This document shows positions 45,917 to 58,318 of a DNA stretch of 64,000 bases, one piece after another (positions within the stretch are counted from its first letter, which is position 1; the number at the start of each line of letters is the position of its first letter). Both the position numbers and the translations under genes were made by a program. The notes under the pieces were generated by a model. The model made no database searches and was not told the origin of the DNA. It was given only the letters and a program-made list of their open reading frames with translations. This stretch comes from Apoda limacodes. Its lineage: Eukaryota > Arthropoda > Insecta > Lepidoptera > Limacodidae. The DNA is taken from positions 9,925,001 to 9,989,000 of the forward strand of contig OX291553.1 of NCBI GenBank assembly GCA_946406115.1, written 5' to 3'.

Positions 45917-48216
45917 TATATAAATAAAAGTTTTCGTCTTATATTAAAGTAGGAGTGGATATAATTAACTTTATGTTTAAGTTAAGAAAGTAAAGAAAGT
46001 CAGACCCTTTTTTATTAGTATAGGTATACATAAGTAACTATATCTGTCAATCGAAAAATAGCAAAACTATATATAAAGTTGAATATTTGCAAACACAGCC
46101 ATATTCAGAAACCTACACGTCTAATGGCTTGGAAAACATAAATTCTGCTTTGCGCAGTCTGTATTGAGCGTAAAATGTGAAATTATGATGACAATAATAA
46201 ACCTCAATGTATTTAATTTGAACACAAGTACAGATTAAGGGGGTGACAAGTGCTAACCAGCATCACCATTTGAATTATATTTTTATACAATGCGTATAAA
46301 AAAATGTTAAAGATCAAAAAATTAAAACTAGTGATCAGCTATTTTATATAATGTTTTTTTTTCTGGTTTAATAGTATTAGTCAAAAATTAATGAAACTGA
46401 TTGCAGCAATAATACTTTTTATATTTAACTTAGATGTCACTTTCAGTTAATAGGCACTGCCAATGTATATTTTTAATTTCTCTGACGATAAAAGTGTATA
46501 TTTATTATTGTTAAATTAAATTTGTTAAAAAAAATTTGTTATTGTTAAACATATAAAACTAGTCATAAGCATTGTTTGGTTTTTTTTTAGATTATATCTG
46601 TAAGTTGTAGAAAAAAAGGCTTTCCAAAAATGTAATGTCTACCGGGACACATTGATATATTTAATTTTATTTTCATTTTATTTAATAAACGAAGATAAAA
46701 TTAAAAATAACTTTTCAGGCAGCTATATTTGCTTACTGCATGCATACGAACACTTCGCAGTGTGTTTTATTTAATACAAATTAATTGCCTACTTTTTGAC
46801 ATTTATTTATAAAATATCAGGAAATTTTAAATACAAGTACTAGGAATAAATATCTGGGTCCGGAGTGTGCCAATGTTCTATTCAATTTTATAGATTTAAA
46901 GATATAGAGGATTCTAGTTTTTCATACAAAACGTTGTAAACTACAATTTCAAGTCAATAAATTTTTTTTTTTGAATTGCAAAACATTACAGTAATTGATA
47001 TTTGGCTTCAGGTCATGTCTACAAAATTATCACAATTTTGATTAGTCACTGTCAAAAATGAGTGAGGAAAAAGAGAAAAAAAGCCTGAGCCGATTTTAAT
47101 GCTTTTTTGTAATTTAAATTACTTTTACAGTTTTAAGACTTTTTTTGACGTTTGCTGAATTCGGTTATCCGCTTAGGATCTCTACGGTGTCTATAATTAT
47201 ACTTAATAGGTATGCTATAACACGCTGTTGCTGTAGTTCGTCACGTGGAATTCATTTATAAATATTCCTGTGGAATTTTTTTGGTATAAAGTAGCATATG
47301 TCCTTTTCCGTCCCTTTAGCAATCTCAATACCAAAAATCAGCGCAGTTGGTTGCTCCACAGCGATGCTAAGCAATAATACACAAACAGACTTTAACAAAC
47401 ATATATGTCTGAGTTTAGATAAATTATCAAGGCAGCTGCAATAGACATGTTTTTATAAAACAGCTTTTCGTGAACTATATTTAGGTATCATGAACTATAT
47501 TTGGGTGTACTTCATTACATTTAACCTACTAATGGTCTTTACTTGTTGCTTTAGTGCATATAAATGAGGATTGCACGTTAAGATACACGATTAAACTTTG
47601 GGATACTTCTTTCTAAAACGTAAATTTCGCCAACCCCATTGATCTAAGTCACTTAACTGAAACTTAATGACGGAAATACGTTTTCAGTAGAATTTCGTTA
47701 ATGATTTTTACTGACAACTCCTAGTAACTTATAAAGTCCTAGTAGATAAATCTTACAAGTACTCAAAATCTTCATAGAATTAAGAAATACAATATAAATA
47801 ACAATTCATAGAAATAACCTTTCTTTGTTAATGACTCCCTGAAGGTTAGACGAAAATATATTATACATGCCATATCTATGGCTATATTATCAATATAAAA
47901 AAAAAATTTAATAGCAAAGATGCAGTAAAAAAAATAGCCTCGAGCCAGGACTTGAACCCGCAATCAAAAATGGTTTTTAAAATAAACTAGATCTATCCGA
48001 GAAATTGTTGTTTTCAGCTATAGTTTGACATGACACTCATCGCATGATATCTACTAAATAATTTTGTTATACAGTTTTAACATCTCCTGTTTTAACATAA
48101 GAATATGCCATTATAACTTAATTAAAAAGCATATAGCAAATTTATATTAAAAAGGTTTAATAATATGCATAATTCGTTAACTACTTACACTATAAACAAA
48201 CAGCCTTGAATAATCA
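45917..48216. other. Intergenic DNA
   Basis: Mostly AT-rich. A worn repeat B-like block is at about 47,150-47,420 (TTCGTCACGTGGAATTC, CACAGCGATGCTAAG). A tRNA B-box-like word, GACTTGAACCCGCAATC, is at 47,949. No gene is seen. Confidence 0.4.
48156..48161 (-). terminator. Possible poly(A) signal of the MYCBPAP gene
   Basis: ATTAAA (minus strand), about 56 bases after the stop codon. It is a common variant hexamer. Confidence 0.35.
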
Positions 48217-49471
48217 TCAATGACAAAAATCAAATTCAATCCATCTATTCAAATCCAAGCTACTAAGAACACCTGCACACGTTTCCATAGTTTTAGCAAC
48301 ATGCTCTGAGGCTCTGATATAAAATACATTGTGAACCATATTCAAAGTTGATGAGTTTATTGAGTCTGAAATCGAAAATCTCTGATGACTCTTCATGGCT
48401 GTATCAATGGTTAATTTATCTTGATTCTTCGATGCATATGTTGTCAATACACGAGCGTATTCTTTATCAAAAGTGTCAGCCAATTTTCCTAGCAGTAATT
48501 TAACAGCTAAATGTTTCTCCTTCGTAATATCCTCAATTTCATACCAAGGTTTTAATAAAGCATCGTGAGATATTCTAAGCAGTTCGTAATATTTCATTCT
48601 ATCATCAAATTCTTTATCCATCATGGCATCTCTCCAACTAGAGACAGACAAATCCCATGTTTTATTGCGTTCCATTTCCGTGTACAAATTTTTCATAGTC
48701 ATTACCTCAGTCTGTCGATAAAAGCATACTGGATTTTTCATAACAAAAAGCTCAGATTCTAAAATCATTTCTTTGTATGGGTACAATTGAGGAGTTGTCG
48801 TTGCAGCTGTGTCAATTACCTCACTGATTAGACTTCTTGCAATATTTTTGAGAGATGCGTGATTTATATTTAACTTTAACTTCTCAATAGCTGCATTTCT
48901 AGGGTCAATATCTTCATATGCGTCCGCGTATAAATTGATTAGAAGTGGGTAAGGTGTGTCTAATAAAGTAACATTGCAGATAACAAGCTCCCAGAATTCT
49001 TGGAACATTCCAGGTTTGTCAGATAAAAACGTAACAAACAATTCTTTAGTGTATCCAGGAAATAAAACATCTTCATTTTTACAAAAGTAAAATACTTGCT
49101 CGTAAACTCCTTCAGGGATCAATGGTATGGGGTATTTGATTTTCTTCCAACAATATCGTAAAGTGACCGTCCCAAGATTCTGAAGAAGAAGTTTACTTCT
49201 ACCAATTTTTTTAATAGGTACTTTAAAGTAGTAAGTCCATGTCGTACAAGGTTCGTGCCAATCTTCTTCTTGCATTTTACGTAAACATTGTAAATCTTGT
49301 CCGGGAATATTCTTAAAAATAACAGTGTTATTGATTTTTATAGCATAGACATCAATCATGGTATGATCGTATTTGATTCCGTCAGTTACAGAAATCATAG
49401 GCAAAATAGGCTTAGGGGTTGGTGGTGGTTTTGGTCTATGCCCTTTCACCATTAAATTCATGACATCCGAT
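48217..49471 (-). CDS. MYCBPAP-family protein, exon 2 (C-terminal)
   Basis: MYCBP-associated proteins belong to the axoneme central-apparatus and sperm flagellum family. This exon gives 417 residues. Key stretch: TYYFKVPIKKIGRSKLLLQ, LGTVTLRYCW, YEQVFYFCKNEDVLFPGYTK, FVTFLSDKPGMFQEFWEL and INLYADA. This is the Ig-like beta-sandwich with the FYF...LFPG and S..PG.F.E.WEL signatures of the family. The rest is helical, and the protein ends in FDFCH before TGA at 48217-48219. The acceptor is ATTATGTCATTTCAG|A, which completes a split Arg codon with exon 1. The combined protein is about 587 residues, clearly shorter than the vertebrate family members (near 950-1000). Confidence 0.85.
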
Positions 49472-51671
49472 CTGAAATGACATAATTTTTAAGATGTGAC
49501 CGATATTGTTCTTCTGTAAAATAGCTTTTGCCCGCAGCTCCGCCCGCGTTTAGTTCGGTTATAAACATGGGGTTCCTTTTTTTATATGCTATATCGTCCA
49601 ATTACTATTGTTCGTCCACGTGGAATTCAATAGTTATTTATTTTAAATTTCTAGGATAGAAATATCCTGTGTCCTTCTTCTTCTCCTCAACTATGCTTAT
49701 GTCAAATATGTGCTCAATTGTATAATCCGTTAAGGAAGGACAAAAAAACTCACTCTCACATATATAATGCTTTAGTGTTTAAAGTCTCTATTTCTTGGTT
49801 AGTAAGTTAAAATAGAAACCACAACTGATAAATTTCCACAATAAAGTCACTTGACATGAAAGTCCGAAGAGTTGCAAGAGGGTATAAACAATTTTAAAAT
49901 GAATGGTGTCACTACTGAGTTTCAGCCAGCGATATCATAATGACTTAGCCGTTGGACTTCCCTGAAGTCGTGCCAACGGATGAAGACACGGAAAAAACAA
50001 GTTTGGGAAAAGTCGTCAAGGGAAATAATATTAGCTGACGTCACCCCGGATCGTTATCGGTCGTCATTGGGTCGTCGAACGATTGCAACCATGTTGAAAA
50101 AAGGGTGCCACTTTACAACTGGTAGCAATTGTTCTGGTACACTGATAATGATAAGACGGGCTAGTCGCAAATCGTAGAACAAATGTGACATAGACGCATC
50201 CCCATAAAACGTATTCCCCTGTTTTCTCCTTGGATTTTGGCATAAGACGTATATTTTTTTAATATCATATATATAAACAGTTACTATGTCTATACGTTTT
50301 ACTTTTTTTAATGCTATTCGTATAAATTACTGCAAATGTCCCAAAAATTGCCTCTTTTCATGAGGTTTTAAGACGTTCTCTGTCGTAATATATTTACAAT
50401 TTTTGGAAAACAAAACATAAACAAGTAATTCAATTGAGATTTGGAGGAGAAAAGTAGGGAATACAAAACACTGATATTGATGATTATGACTAGGTATAAT
50501 TAGCCCAAGGGGCAGTTGTCCCTATTGCACATCGGTATCTTGGCCCGGGTCTTAGCGTGACAGCAATTATTTTTCTAAATACCTATGTTTGTATTCGCTT
50601 GGGTCTGATATTTCCTCTTGATGGCGCGATATTACTCGCAATATTCTGCCTTTCACACCCAGCCACTAGTGGCTATCCTTTTAAGGGGCTACATCAATAA
50701 AATAGAGCATACCGACATTATCAGTCCCAGAAGCCGCTCGTTGTAAGAAGCGCTGGTACAGCGCACTCTCATAAACAATGATCTACTTAAGAAACAATAT
50801 GTTTTAGATTTTAAACTAAATAATTATTATGCTTCGATTACACTATATGTTAAAACTAATACTATAATATTATAAAGAGGAAAGATTTGTATGTAAGTAT
50901 GTGTGTATTGAATAGGCTCCGAAACTACTGGACCGATTTAAAAAATTCTTTTACTATTAGAAACTGACATTATCCCTGATAAACATAGGCTACTTTTTAC
51001 TGCGGGAAAATGCTTCATTCTTACGGGAAAACGGGTAATAGGACAACGGTTAGTAGGAATTGTCCTTCCGTACTTATCTTTTTTACATAACTTCTAAACG
51101 GCTTGACAGATTGGGTTGGGTATTTCGATGTTTTTACAGACACGAATGTATTATGCCATTAAGCTGGCAGAAGCTAGTGTTAACATAGAATATCACTTAA
51201 AACATTCTGTACACACACAGCTAACTCAGTATGGAATTGTACTGAGGAAACTGTGTTACTAAGTGGAACGCAAGCAATTGCGCTTCTATTAAACGAATTT
51301 CAGTACAAAGACTAGAGCTAAAATCAATGAGTGTGAAAGACAAAGTTCGACACAGTCTCACACGTGAAGCAGAAGATTTTGTATTAAAAATTAGCAAAAT
51401 GTGGAGCGCCGCTCCTGGGCTACGTTGCCAGCTTGACCCCCGCTTTCGGTCCGACGGCACCATATTAAAAATAAATCTTTTCCGGACCCTCATTTTAGAT
51501 TCCATTCCTTAGCGACACTCCTAGGCTAAGAGGCTAGGCTATACCCCGCTACATAGTCTACTCGAGGACTTTGAAATTGTGGAATAGTCTAACAATATGT
51601 ATCAAACTTTCGGCAGTTAAACGACGTAGTTTTAATAAATAGTAAAAGGTTAACCTAAACTATCAATTTAC
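49472..51671 (-). other. Intron of the MYCBPAP gene with repeats
   Basis: GTAAAT...TTTCAG borders. Contains a reversed repeat B-like block at about 49,527-49,770 (GCCCGCAGCTCCGCCCGCGT) and a repeat B-like block at 50,868-51,175 (ACTACTGGACCGATTTAAAA). About 250 bases near 49,960-50,210 have higher GC but interrupted frames, and I cannot assign them. Confidence 0.7.
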
Positions 51672-52180
51672 CTGAATGGATCTATTTTCCTAATTTTTTC
51701 TTGCAGCTGCAATTTTTTCTCGGTCTTGTATTGCTTATATTCAAAATCCAATTTTTCACAAACTATCCGCTGAGGCTCACCAGAAGCACCTTTTTCTGTA
51801 ACTTGAATATAATTCGGTACCCCTATATGTTCAATAATGCCAGAACTTCCCATTTCAGCTTGAGTTCTCTTTATTTCATAAACCGGTTCACAGTGGCATC
51901 TTTGTTTCAATCGTATCGGTTGTTCCCACAATTCGCCTCTTACTTTTGGTTTTTCCTCAATAGTAGCATTCTCTAAAACGATTTTTTCCTCTTTATCTCC
52001 ACGTACTTTTTGTAACAAGTTCATTGCTAAATCTACAGGTGGTCGTCCAGTTCTTTTAGCCAACTTAGCAGCTTCTTCTTTTCGAATTTTTACCCATTTC
52101 TCCCAAAGTAGTAATTCTTTTTGTGCGTCAAACTCTTCATTGCTTCTATAGGTTTTTACGTTTTTATTAAGATTTGGCAT
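51672..52180 (-). CDS. MYCBPAP-family protein, exon 1 (N-terminal)
   Basis: The first Met (MPNLNKNVKTY) is preceded by non-coding AT-rich DNA. The exon encodes 169 residues plus two bases and ends CATTCAG|GTAAAT. LLLWEKWVKIRKEEAAKL and RTGRPPVDLAMNLLQ match the W...rk....l....gRP..DL.MN segment at the N-terminus of the family. The charged C-terminal part (FEYKQYKTEKKLQLQEKI) is a likely coiled coil. Splicing to 49471 keeps the frame (KIDPFR-SDVMNLMV). Expression would be expected in testis, by analogy with the family. It is transcribed opposite to the two flanking carbonic anhydrase genes. Confidence 0.83.
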
Positions 52181-52904
52181 GGTCGTTTTTATGCGAGTAA
52201 ATGCAATGTTGTTAATACTTAATTTAGTAACTATTATTTTTTGATATATTTACACAAATAATAATAAACTGGTTAATTAAAATGATAAACTTGTCAGATG
52301 TACTAAAATTTAAATGACAATCATAGTTTATTATATTCTCTTTGACGATAATCAACATATAACCTTTATTTAGCATATAGAAGTAGAAAATATAAAATAG
52401 TTCGATGCACTCATGGTATTACTTTTTATCAAATGCACAGTTGTTTATGACCAGTGTAATGTCTTCTTCCTTTTATCTTTTTTTAAACGTTTACATGTCA
52501 ATGATTTATGTGTATTGAACATTAATTGAAATTCGTACAAAAAATGCATGATAAATTCTAAGATATGAAGTAAATAAATAAACAATAAGTGTTTTTAACA
52601 TACTATAATTCTAAATTCTTGTGCGATTGCTGAAACAAAATGGCAATGAGATCTAAAGCCCAACCAGGCAGGTATTATACTACTCACCTGAATATTAACT
52701 GCCTAATCTAATTTATTTCCTGAAATATCAATATAACTAATCTACAGAATACTAGTCATTTGATTTAAAGTGATTTAACATCAAAATCACAATTTATTTA
52801 ATGGCAAGGGAGCACTTCGTTTTTCTCTCCAAAATATAGATAACAATTATTTAGTGAACTGTTAAAAAAAATTAAATCATTACAGAGCAAAACTGACATT
52901 CAGT

Positions 52905-53345
52905 ATGGTGTTTGTAAACAATAAACTATGCGGTTTCGAGCACTTAAGTCTGAGGAGAGACTTTGCCTCCCTGTGTGTGTTCTACCGCTTGTACAATGGG
53001 TTGTGTTCTGAAGAATTGTTCGAAGGATGCCCACGGCTACTTTCTACCATCGCACCGCCCGCCATCGGCAGGGAATTCATTCTCACACTGTAGAACCGAA
53101 ATAGTCGCGTACAGTGAGGTTTCAGAGAAATTCCTACCGCGAACGCTTAAGTTGTGGAATTAACGGGAGTTCTGGCAGGGATGCCAAGGTTTTCTCCAAG
53201 GACTACAGTATGAGGTTCTTCAAGAAAGATGTTATTAGATTTCTGAAGGGTCGGCAACGCGCGAGTGATACCGCTGGTGTTGCAAGCGTGCATAGGCTTG
53301 TAAGCTTGTTTGCCACCTAAGTAGTATAAAAAAAAATAAAAAAAA
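52905..53345 (+). repeat. 3' end of a CR1-like LINE
   Basis: Encodes FASLCVFYRLYNGLCSEELF and KFLPRTLKLWN in two frames, then GAAGGGTCGGCAACGCGCGA, ending in an A-rich run. Same family as 36361-37625. Confidence 0.85.
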
Positions 53346-53751
53346 AATATAAAAAATCTAACGTATCCATATAAAACAGTTCTATTATTTGGACTATATT
53401 ACATAGTCTTATTAAGAACATTTTTTTTATTGTTATTTTACATGTTTCTTATGTTTTTTATTCTTGTGTTTCCGTGTAATTTGGTATAGTAAATTAGTAA
53501 ATATAGCTAAGATAATTAATTTTACTTGATTATAGACGCTTTGGGGTGTCCTGTCAGTCTGTAATGATGTTAATAAATAAATAAATAAATTCGTACCAAA
53601 ATTATGTAGATAGACTAGAACTTATTAAAAAATCGTCTATAAGGGGCATATAGCAGCTAACTAGCGCCGCCATTAGATACCCTCAATTTTCTCTTCGTTG
53701 ACAACGAATTTTTAAAATCCAAATGTTGTTAATAAAAATTGAAATTGAGTA

Positions 53752-53935
53752 CGTTCTCAGAAAAGGCCAGGTCAGGAGTACTCGGAACCGTAGGAAATGT
53801 ATGAAAGCATTGATGCGTATAGATGAGGCAAGAGAGGTATGCCAGGATCGTAGCAAGTGGCAGTCTTTGGTCTCTGCCTACTCCTCTGGGAAACAGGCGT
53901 GATGTTATGTATGTATGTATGTATGTTAATAAATT
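53752..53935 (+). repeat. 3' end of another LINE (RTE/L1-like tail)
   Basis: Translates to KCMKALMRIDEAREVCQDRS then KWQSLVSAYSSGKQA and stop, followed by (ATGT)n. The D.AQDR.KWR-type ending is typical of LINE C-termini. No upstream domains are present. Confidence 0.6.
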
Positions 53936-54005
53936 TTTATTAACTTATTTTAGTCATAAGCTATGTTTAGAAGGTTTTATATAGTTTCTAAATAATATCT
54001 GTGAG

Positions 54006-54086
54006 TTGTAGTTGGCATTTCTGCTAAAAGTGGCCGTTTTTAACAGAAATGACAACAACAGTTTTTAGCAGAAATGCCAACTACAA
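54006..54086. mobile_element. 81-bp hairpin MITE
   Basis: Perfect 24-bp inverted ends, starting TTGTAGTTGGCATTTCTGCT, with a 33-base loop. No coding capacity. Confidence 0.7.
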
Positions 54087-54167
54087 TAATACAATAACAT
54101 GCGCTAGTGGGCTGTAAAATGGTCCTTAAGATAGAGAGCAAATAATACGATTTGAAATATTGCGATT

Positions 54168-54257
54168 AGGGTAAGCTGATACCGAGACGCGACGTAAAGC
54201 AGATTGAAGATCACTACGAGATTCATGTCGCATCGCGTCTTGGTATGAGCTGACCCT
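54168..54257. mobile_element. 90-bp MITE with imperfect inverted ends
   Basis: Left end AGGGTAAGCTGATACCGAGA. The right end on the minus strand is AGGGTCAGCTCATACCAAGA. Both go on to CGCGA. About 23 of 27 bases match. Confidence 0.7.
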
Positions 54258-54992
54258 AAGAGTTTCCTTCTCCTTGAAGTCAAATGCCAAAAATGTGCAG
54301 TTTATCAGGTTATTTTTTCAGCATTCGACTTCAAGTAATAAAAAAACCCTTATCTCAACATTTCATGTGCGTGCGTTAGTTTATTTTTCACTTTATAGAG
54401 AGGGTTATTTTAATTTTGATATTTTTAATTGGGGCTTGGACGAATGGGAATAAATGGGGTTCTTCAAGAAAGGAGTGATTAGAGTGTAGAAGGGTCGCCG
54501 TTGCGCAAATAATGCCCTAGATGGCATTGCAAGCGCCTTTACAGGCTACGATGACCACTCAACATCAGGATTGCACTGTGACCTAAGTTGAACAGTACCT
54601 AATTCAATACAAAAATAATTATTAAAATCTTATTACTAGTTTCCGAGAAATACCTAGGCCAACATACATACACATTGAGATAAAATACTTGAAATTTGGC
54701 ATATCTGAATAGAACCCCTCATAGGCTTACATATACAAATATTGTGCAATTCTCCAATATTAGCTACACATACACACCTACGGATCGAATAAATAACCTC
54801 TTTTTTGAAGTCGGTTAAAAAATCAGTTCCATAGGATGAGAATGCTTGAAAAGTCTGAAATACTATTGAACAGATTTCGTTTAGAATAATATTTGTTAAA
54901 AGTATTAACGAAGTTATATTATCGTGATTTATTTCAGATTTAAAAAGAATAATCTTTAAGCATTTAAAATAAATCACGATTCAATAGTTTAA

Positions 54993-55555
54993 TACCCCAT
55001 TTACATTCAGCCAAAGTGAGCAGCGAAGTGGGCAGGACGAGTATGTAAACACGATACTTCTAATGCTCCTACCGCTGCTACTTGCGCTGCCCTAGGCTGC
55101 CCGAATGAACGGTTTTTTTGTACGGAAGTCAAAAGACGTTAAGCACGAGCGGCATTGTGCATTTAAGGTGCGTTCTATTGACAGCGTTGAGAGCTATGAC
55201 ATCGCATAGGCATTGTACTCGTTCTGCTCACCAAATTTACATTTGGAACAAACAATATGGCCATTCACTATTTTGACAACGGATCCACTGGTCTACCTCC
55301 CGAGCATTTGCTGTCAATGCGTTGAATGCGGTCCGGAAGTGACGTCATAGCGCATTCATTTTTGGTCAACAGAACGATCGTATGTTCGCATAGAGAGCAT
55401 TAAGCGCATTTAATGCGTATAATGCTTGTCAACAAAACGCCCCTTTACATTCGGCTGTAAACGCACTCGTCTCAATATCCTGCCACGGCAGTATCTAGGG
55501 ACTTATTGTCGGCAGCGCGAGAAGCAGTGGAAGTGGCTGAATGTAAATGAGGTGT
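54993..55555. mobile_element. MITE containing a second MITE
   Basis: Outer ends: TACCCCATTTACATTCAGCC (left) and, on the minus strand, TACACCTCATTTACATTCAG (right). Inside, 55167-55443 has its own inverted ends, GGTGCGTTCTATTGACA and (minus strand) GGGCGTTTTGTTGAC. The two layers indicate one insertion inside another, or a composite element. Confidence 0.7.
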
Positions 55556-56387
55556 AAGAGGAGGTTCATCTAAGGGAGCTAATAACTTGCAATATATAGG
55601 GCTTAGCACGTACAGTGCAACAAATCTGTCTGACCTTCTGACCTAGGGTTTTTGGTCGCTAGTGTCGTTGTTAGTTTTCACTATTTTAAGATGCCGACTG
55701 TAGTTTTAAATTTCGGCCACCAAATATAGTTGATAATCAAATAAAAACACCAAACAACTTTAGTATACAGAAAACAGTTTTTTTATCAACTGTTCTTAAT
55801 TCATTTAGGACCTATTCTTGTGAGTTTTCTCGTGTACCTATTACATATAAAACTATGTAATCGGGTAGTTCAGTATCAAAGAAAAAAAAGGTGATTTGAA
55901 TACCTACCTGTTCATTTTTTAGAACGGGTTCATCACCAGAGTATATTTATTTATCATTTACAGACATAATCCATTTTATTCAAAGGTTTATAGAACGTAA
56001 AAATTTGGAGTGAAATTGCATTATATCAATATATCGAGTACTGTAAAAACTTTCTTTGTATTGTGATATCCAAAATTGGTTCTGATGATGATTTTCGTAA
56101 ATCATTAAAATAAAAAGTGAAGATATGGTCAATTGAATATTAATTTGCACGACTTTTTATTCTAGGAAAATTAGTGCCATCTGTTATAACTGAGTAAAAC
56201 ATTGCGAACTCGCGTGTACCTACTGAATAAAATCATGTTGGTCATGCCTAGCGGTGTTAATTGTTAATCAATAGTTATTACAAGTAAAACTAAATTTTAG
56301 GTTATAGCTTACTCGTATCCAGTTAGTATTCTACTGTAATATGAGTCCTTTAACCAATTTCATTAGGACCTTGATCCCTATCAACAG

Positions 56388-56603
56388 CCGAAGAAGACGA
56401 AGCACCTGTTGAAGAAGTTAAAACTTGTCCCCCTTTCGGGACATTGGAATGGATACAATACGTAAGTGAATTAGAGGGGCATCTTCCAAGTCCCATTAAC
56501 ATCTCCATAACTGGATCGGTGGTGTATCAATGTCCTGAATTGTCTTGGTATAATTTTGATGTCTACCCTCATAAGGTCAAAATTACGAATACTGGATTTA
56601 CTC
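56388..56603 (+). CDS. Carbonic anhydrase-related gene 2, first visible exon
   Basis: After the acceptor CCCTATCAACAG the frame reads an acidic stretch PEEDEAPVEEVKTCPPF, then GTLEWIQYV, LPSPINISI (the conserved SPINI), CPELSWYNFDV and HKVKITNTGFT. This is the alpha-carbonic anhydrase N-terminal half. The N..G site has Phe where His64 is usual. The donor CTC|GTGAGT leaves one base of a split codon. An earlier AG at 56366 would put a stop in frame, so 56388 is preferred. The exon with the start codon was not found. Confidence 0.85.
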
Positions 56604-56651
56604 GTGAGTTTTTGATTTATAATTTATGTCAAAGAAACAGCCTTAATCCAT

Positions 56652-56840
56652 ATTAATATTATAAATGCGAAAGTAAATTGTCTGTCTGTATGTCTGTTAC
56701 CTTTTCACGCTTAAACCGTTGAACCGATTTAGATGGAATTTTGCATAGAGATAGTTTGGGTCCTGGGAAAGGAGATAGGCTACTTGAAAATGTCAAGTGT
56801 GAGTCGGTTTTCTTTCGGATTTTGCTCGGGCGGGGCCGAA
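56652..56840 (+). repeat. Repeat B copy near a splice donor
   Basis: CATATTAATATTATAAATGC, then TCTGTCTGTATGTCTGTTAC and AACCGTTGAACCGATTTAGA. It begins about 50 bases after the first visible exon of gene 2. Confidence 0.85.
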
Positions 56841-57014
56841 AACCAAAGCTTTTTGTTACATAAGCTATTTATCTATTCTATATAAAACTTTATTTTTGTT
56901 AACTTTAATTCATTTTACTTTAAGGGATTATTTTTGCACCAACACCGAAAATTACCTTTTTTCATGATAAGATCCTTGCCAAATTTACGTTAAAAAACTT
57001 CCATATACTTACCA

Positions 57015-57292
57015 GCCTCATACGGCCCTAACAGCGGGGACTGTTGTTAGGGCCGGCCTATACCATCACCATAGTGCACACGCAGGCCTACTGTGAATTG
57101 TGGACTTATCATAGGCCTTTTTTTAGACGTATGCAGGTTTCCTTACGATGTTTTCCTTAACCGAAAAGCCAGTGGAGCAAATAATTAACGAATTTGAGAA
57201 ATAACGAAAAGTCTTATTGTCTCACGCCACGCAGAGCTTGAACTTCCGAGGCGACATCAAAACCCCTAGTCCACCACTGGCTTGTTAATAAA
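57015..57292 (+). repeat. SINE-like repeat
   Basis: TTAGGGCCGGCCTATACCAT, CAGGTTTCCTTACGATGTTT and GCAGAGCTTGAACTTCCGAG. It has the same ordered parts as 16221-16385. Confidence 0.65.
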
Positions 57293-58318
57293 AAATTTAC
57301 TATAATAAAATACGTTAACGTACAACAAAGATAAATTCGTTGTAGAAAGGTATGTAAAATGGTACATTTATTGACTAACATTAAAAGTTCATATTTTAAT
57401 CACCTATTAGTAAGTGCTTACTACCTAAGCAGTGGTGGATTTACCAGCAGGCTTTAAGTTTTAATGGGCTTTAGCCTAGGACGCCAGAATTGAGGGACCT
57501 TTTATTATATTAATTTTTTAAATCCAGATGTCACAAACATTTGTTTTTCTTTATGATGACTTTTGCTCCTTCCCTTTAATTGTAGATCCAACGGTAGTTA
57601 CAGCAAAATAAACACCTAAAGGTTGCACAACAATGTTTTCCCCATGAAGATATGTATATTTGTAATTAGATTGTCATTGTAAGGCGTAAATATCATTGAA
57701 TTAAGTACGTTTTCCAGATTTACATTATTGATGATACAATACTCTGTGTTCCTGCCCAATCCCGGCTTAAATCTTATAGTTCGTCTAGAACTGTCAAGGG
57801 GGTTTATGATTCTCTCCTTGGTCTTTTGCTTTACCGCGTATTACTATAAAGTAGGTTATTTACGGCGTATGGGACAAAAATGAACCCACTATACTACATA
57901 AGAAGTAGTATTGTGGCAATAGGCTACAAGACCACTTTAGTCCTGTCACGCAGTGGTTAGTGAAAAGAGTTTGTTCCCATATTATGATGTAGGTGTGTGT
58001 ACATTGTCCAGCCACTGTATACTTCCTTCTAGGAAATAGAATCATTAAAAGATCTATACATACAACCATTATTGAGTTTTGATTAAACCAGAAATATAAG
58101 TACCCAAAAAAAAATTATTCCACCTCCATACAAAATTGTCAGTCAGATGATATTAAGTATGGTCCGAAAATATTAACTGAATTGCGAAAACAGACTAGAA
58201 ATTGAATGTATATTGTCGAGATAAGGGCGACAAAAAAATTAACAGTCTAGCCTGGTATCATAATTCGCTAGACCATCACTGTGCCGGAGGGTAATTTTCT
58301 ATTATGTGTTATGTCTAG

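Noticed and set aside
47940..47970. tRNA gene remnant (GACTTGAACCCGCAATC)
   Set aside because: Only a B-box-like word is present; no A box at the right distance and no cloverleaf could be drawn.
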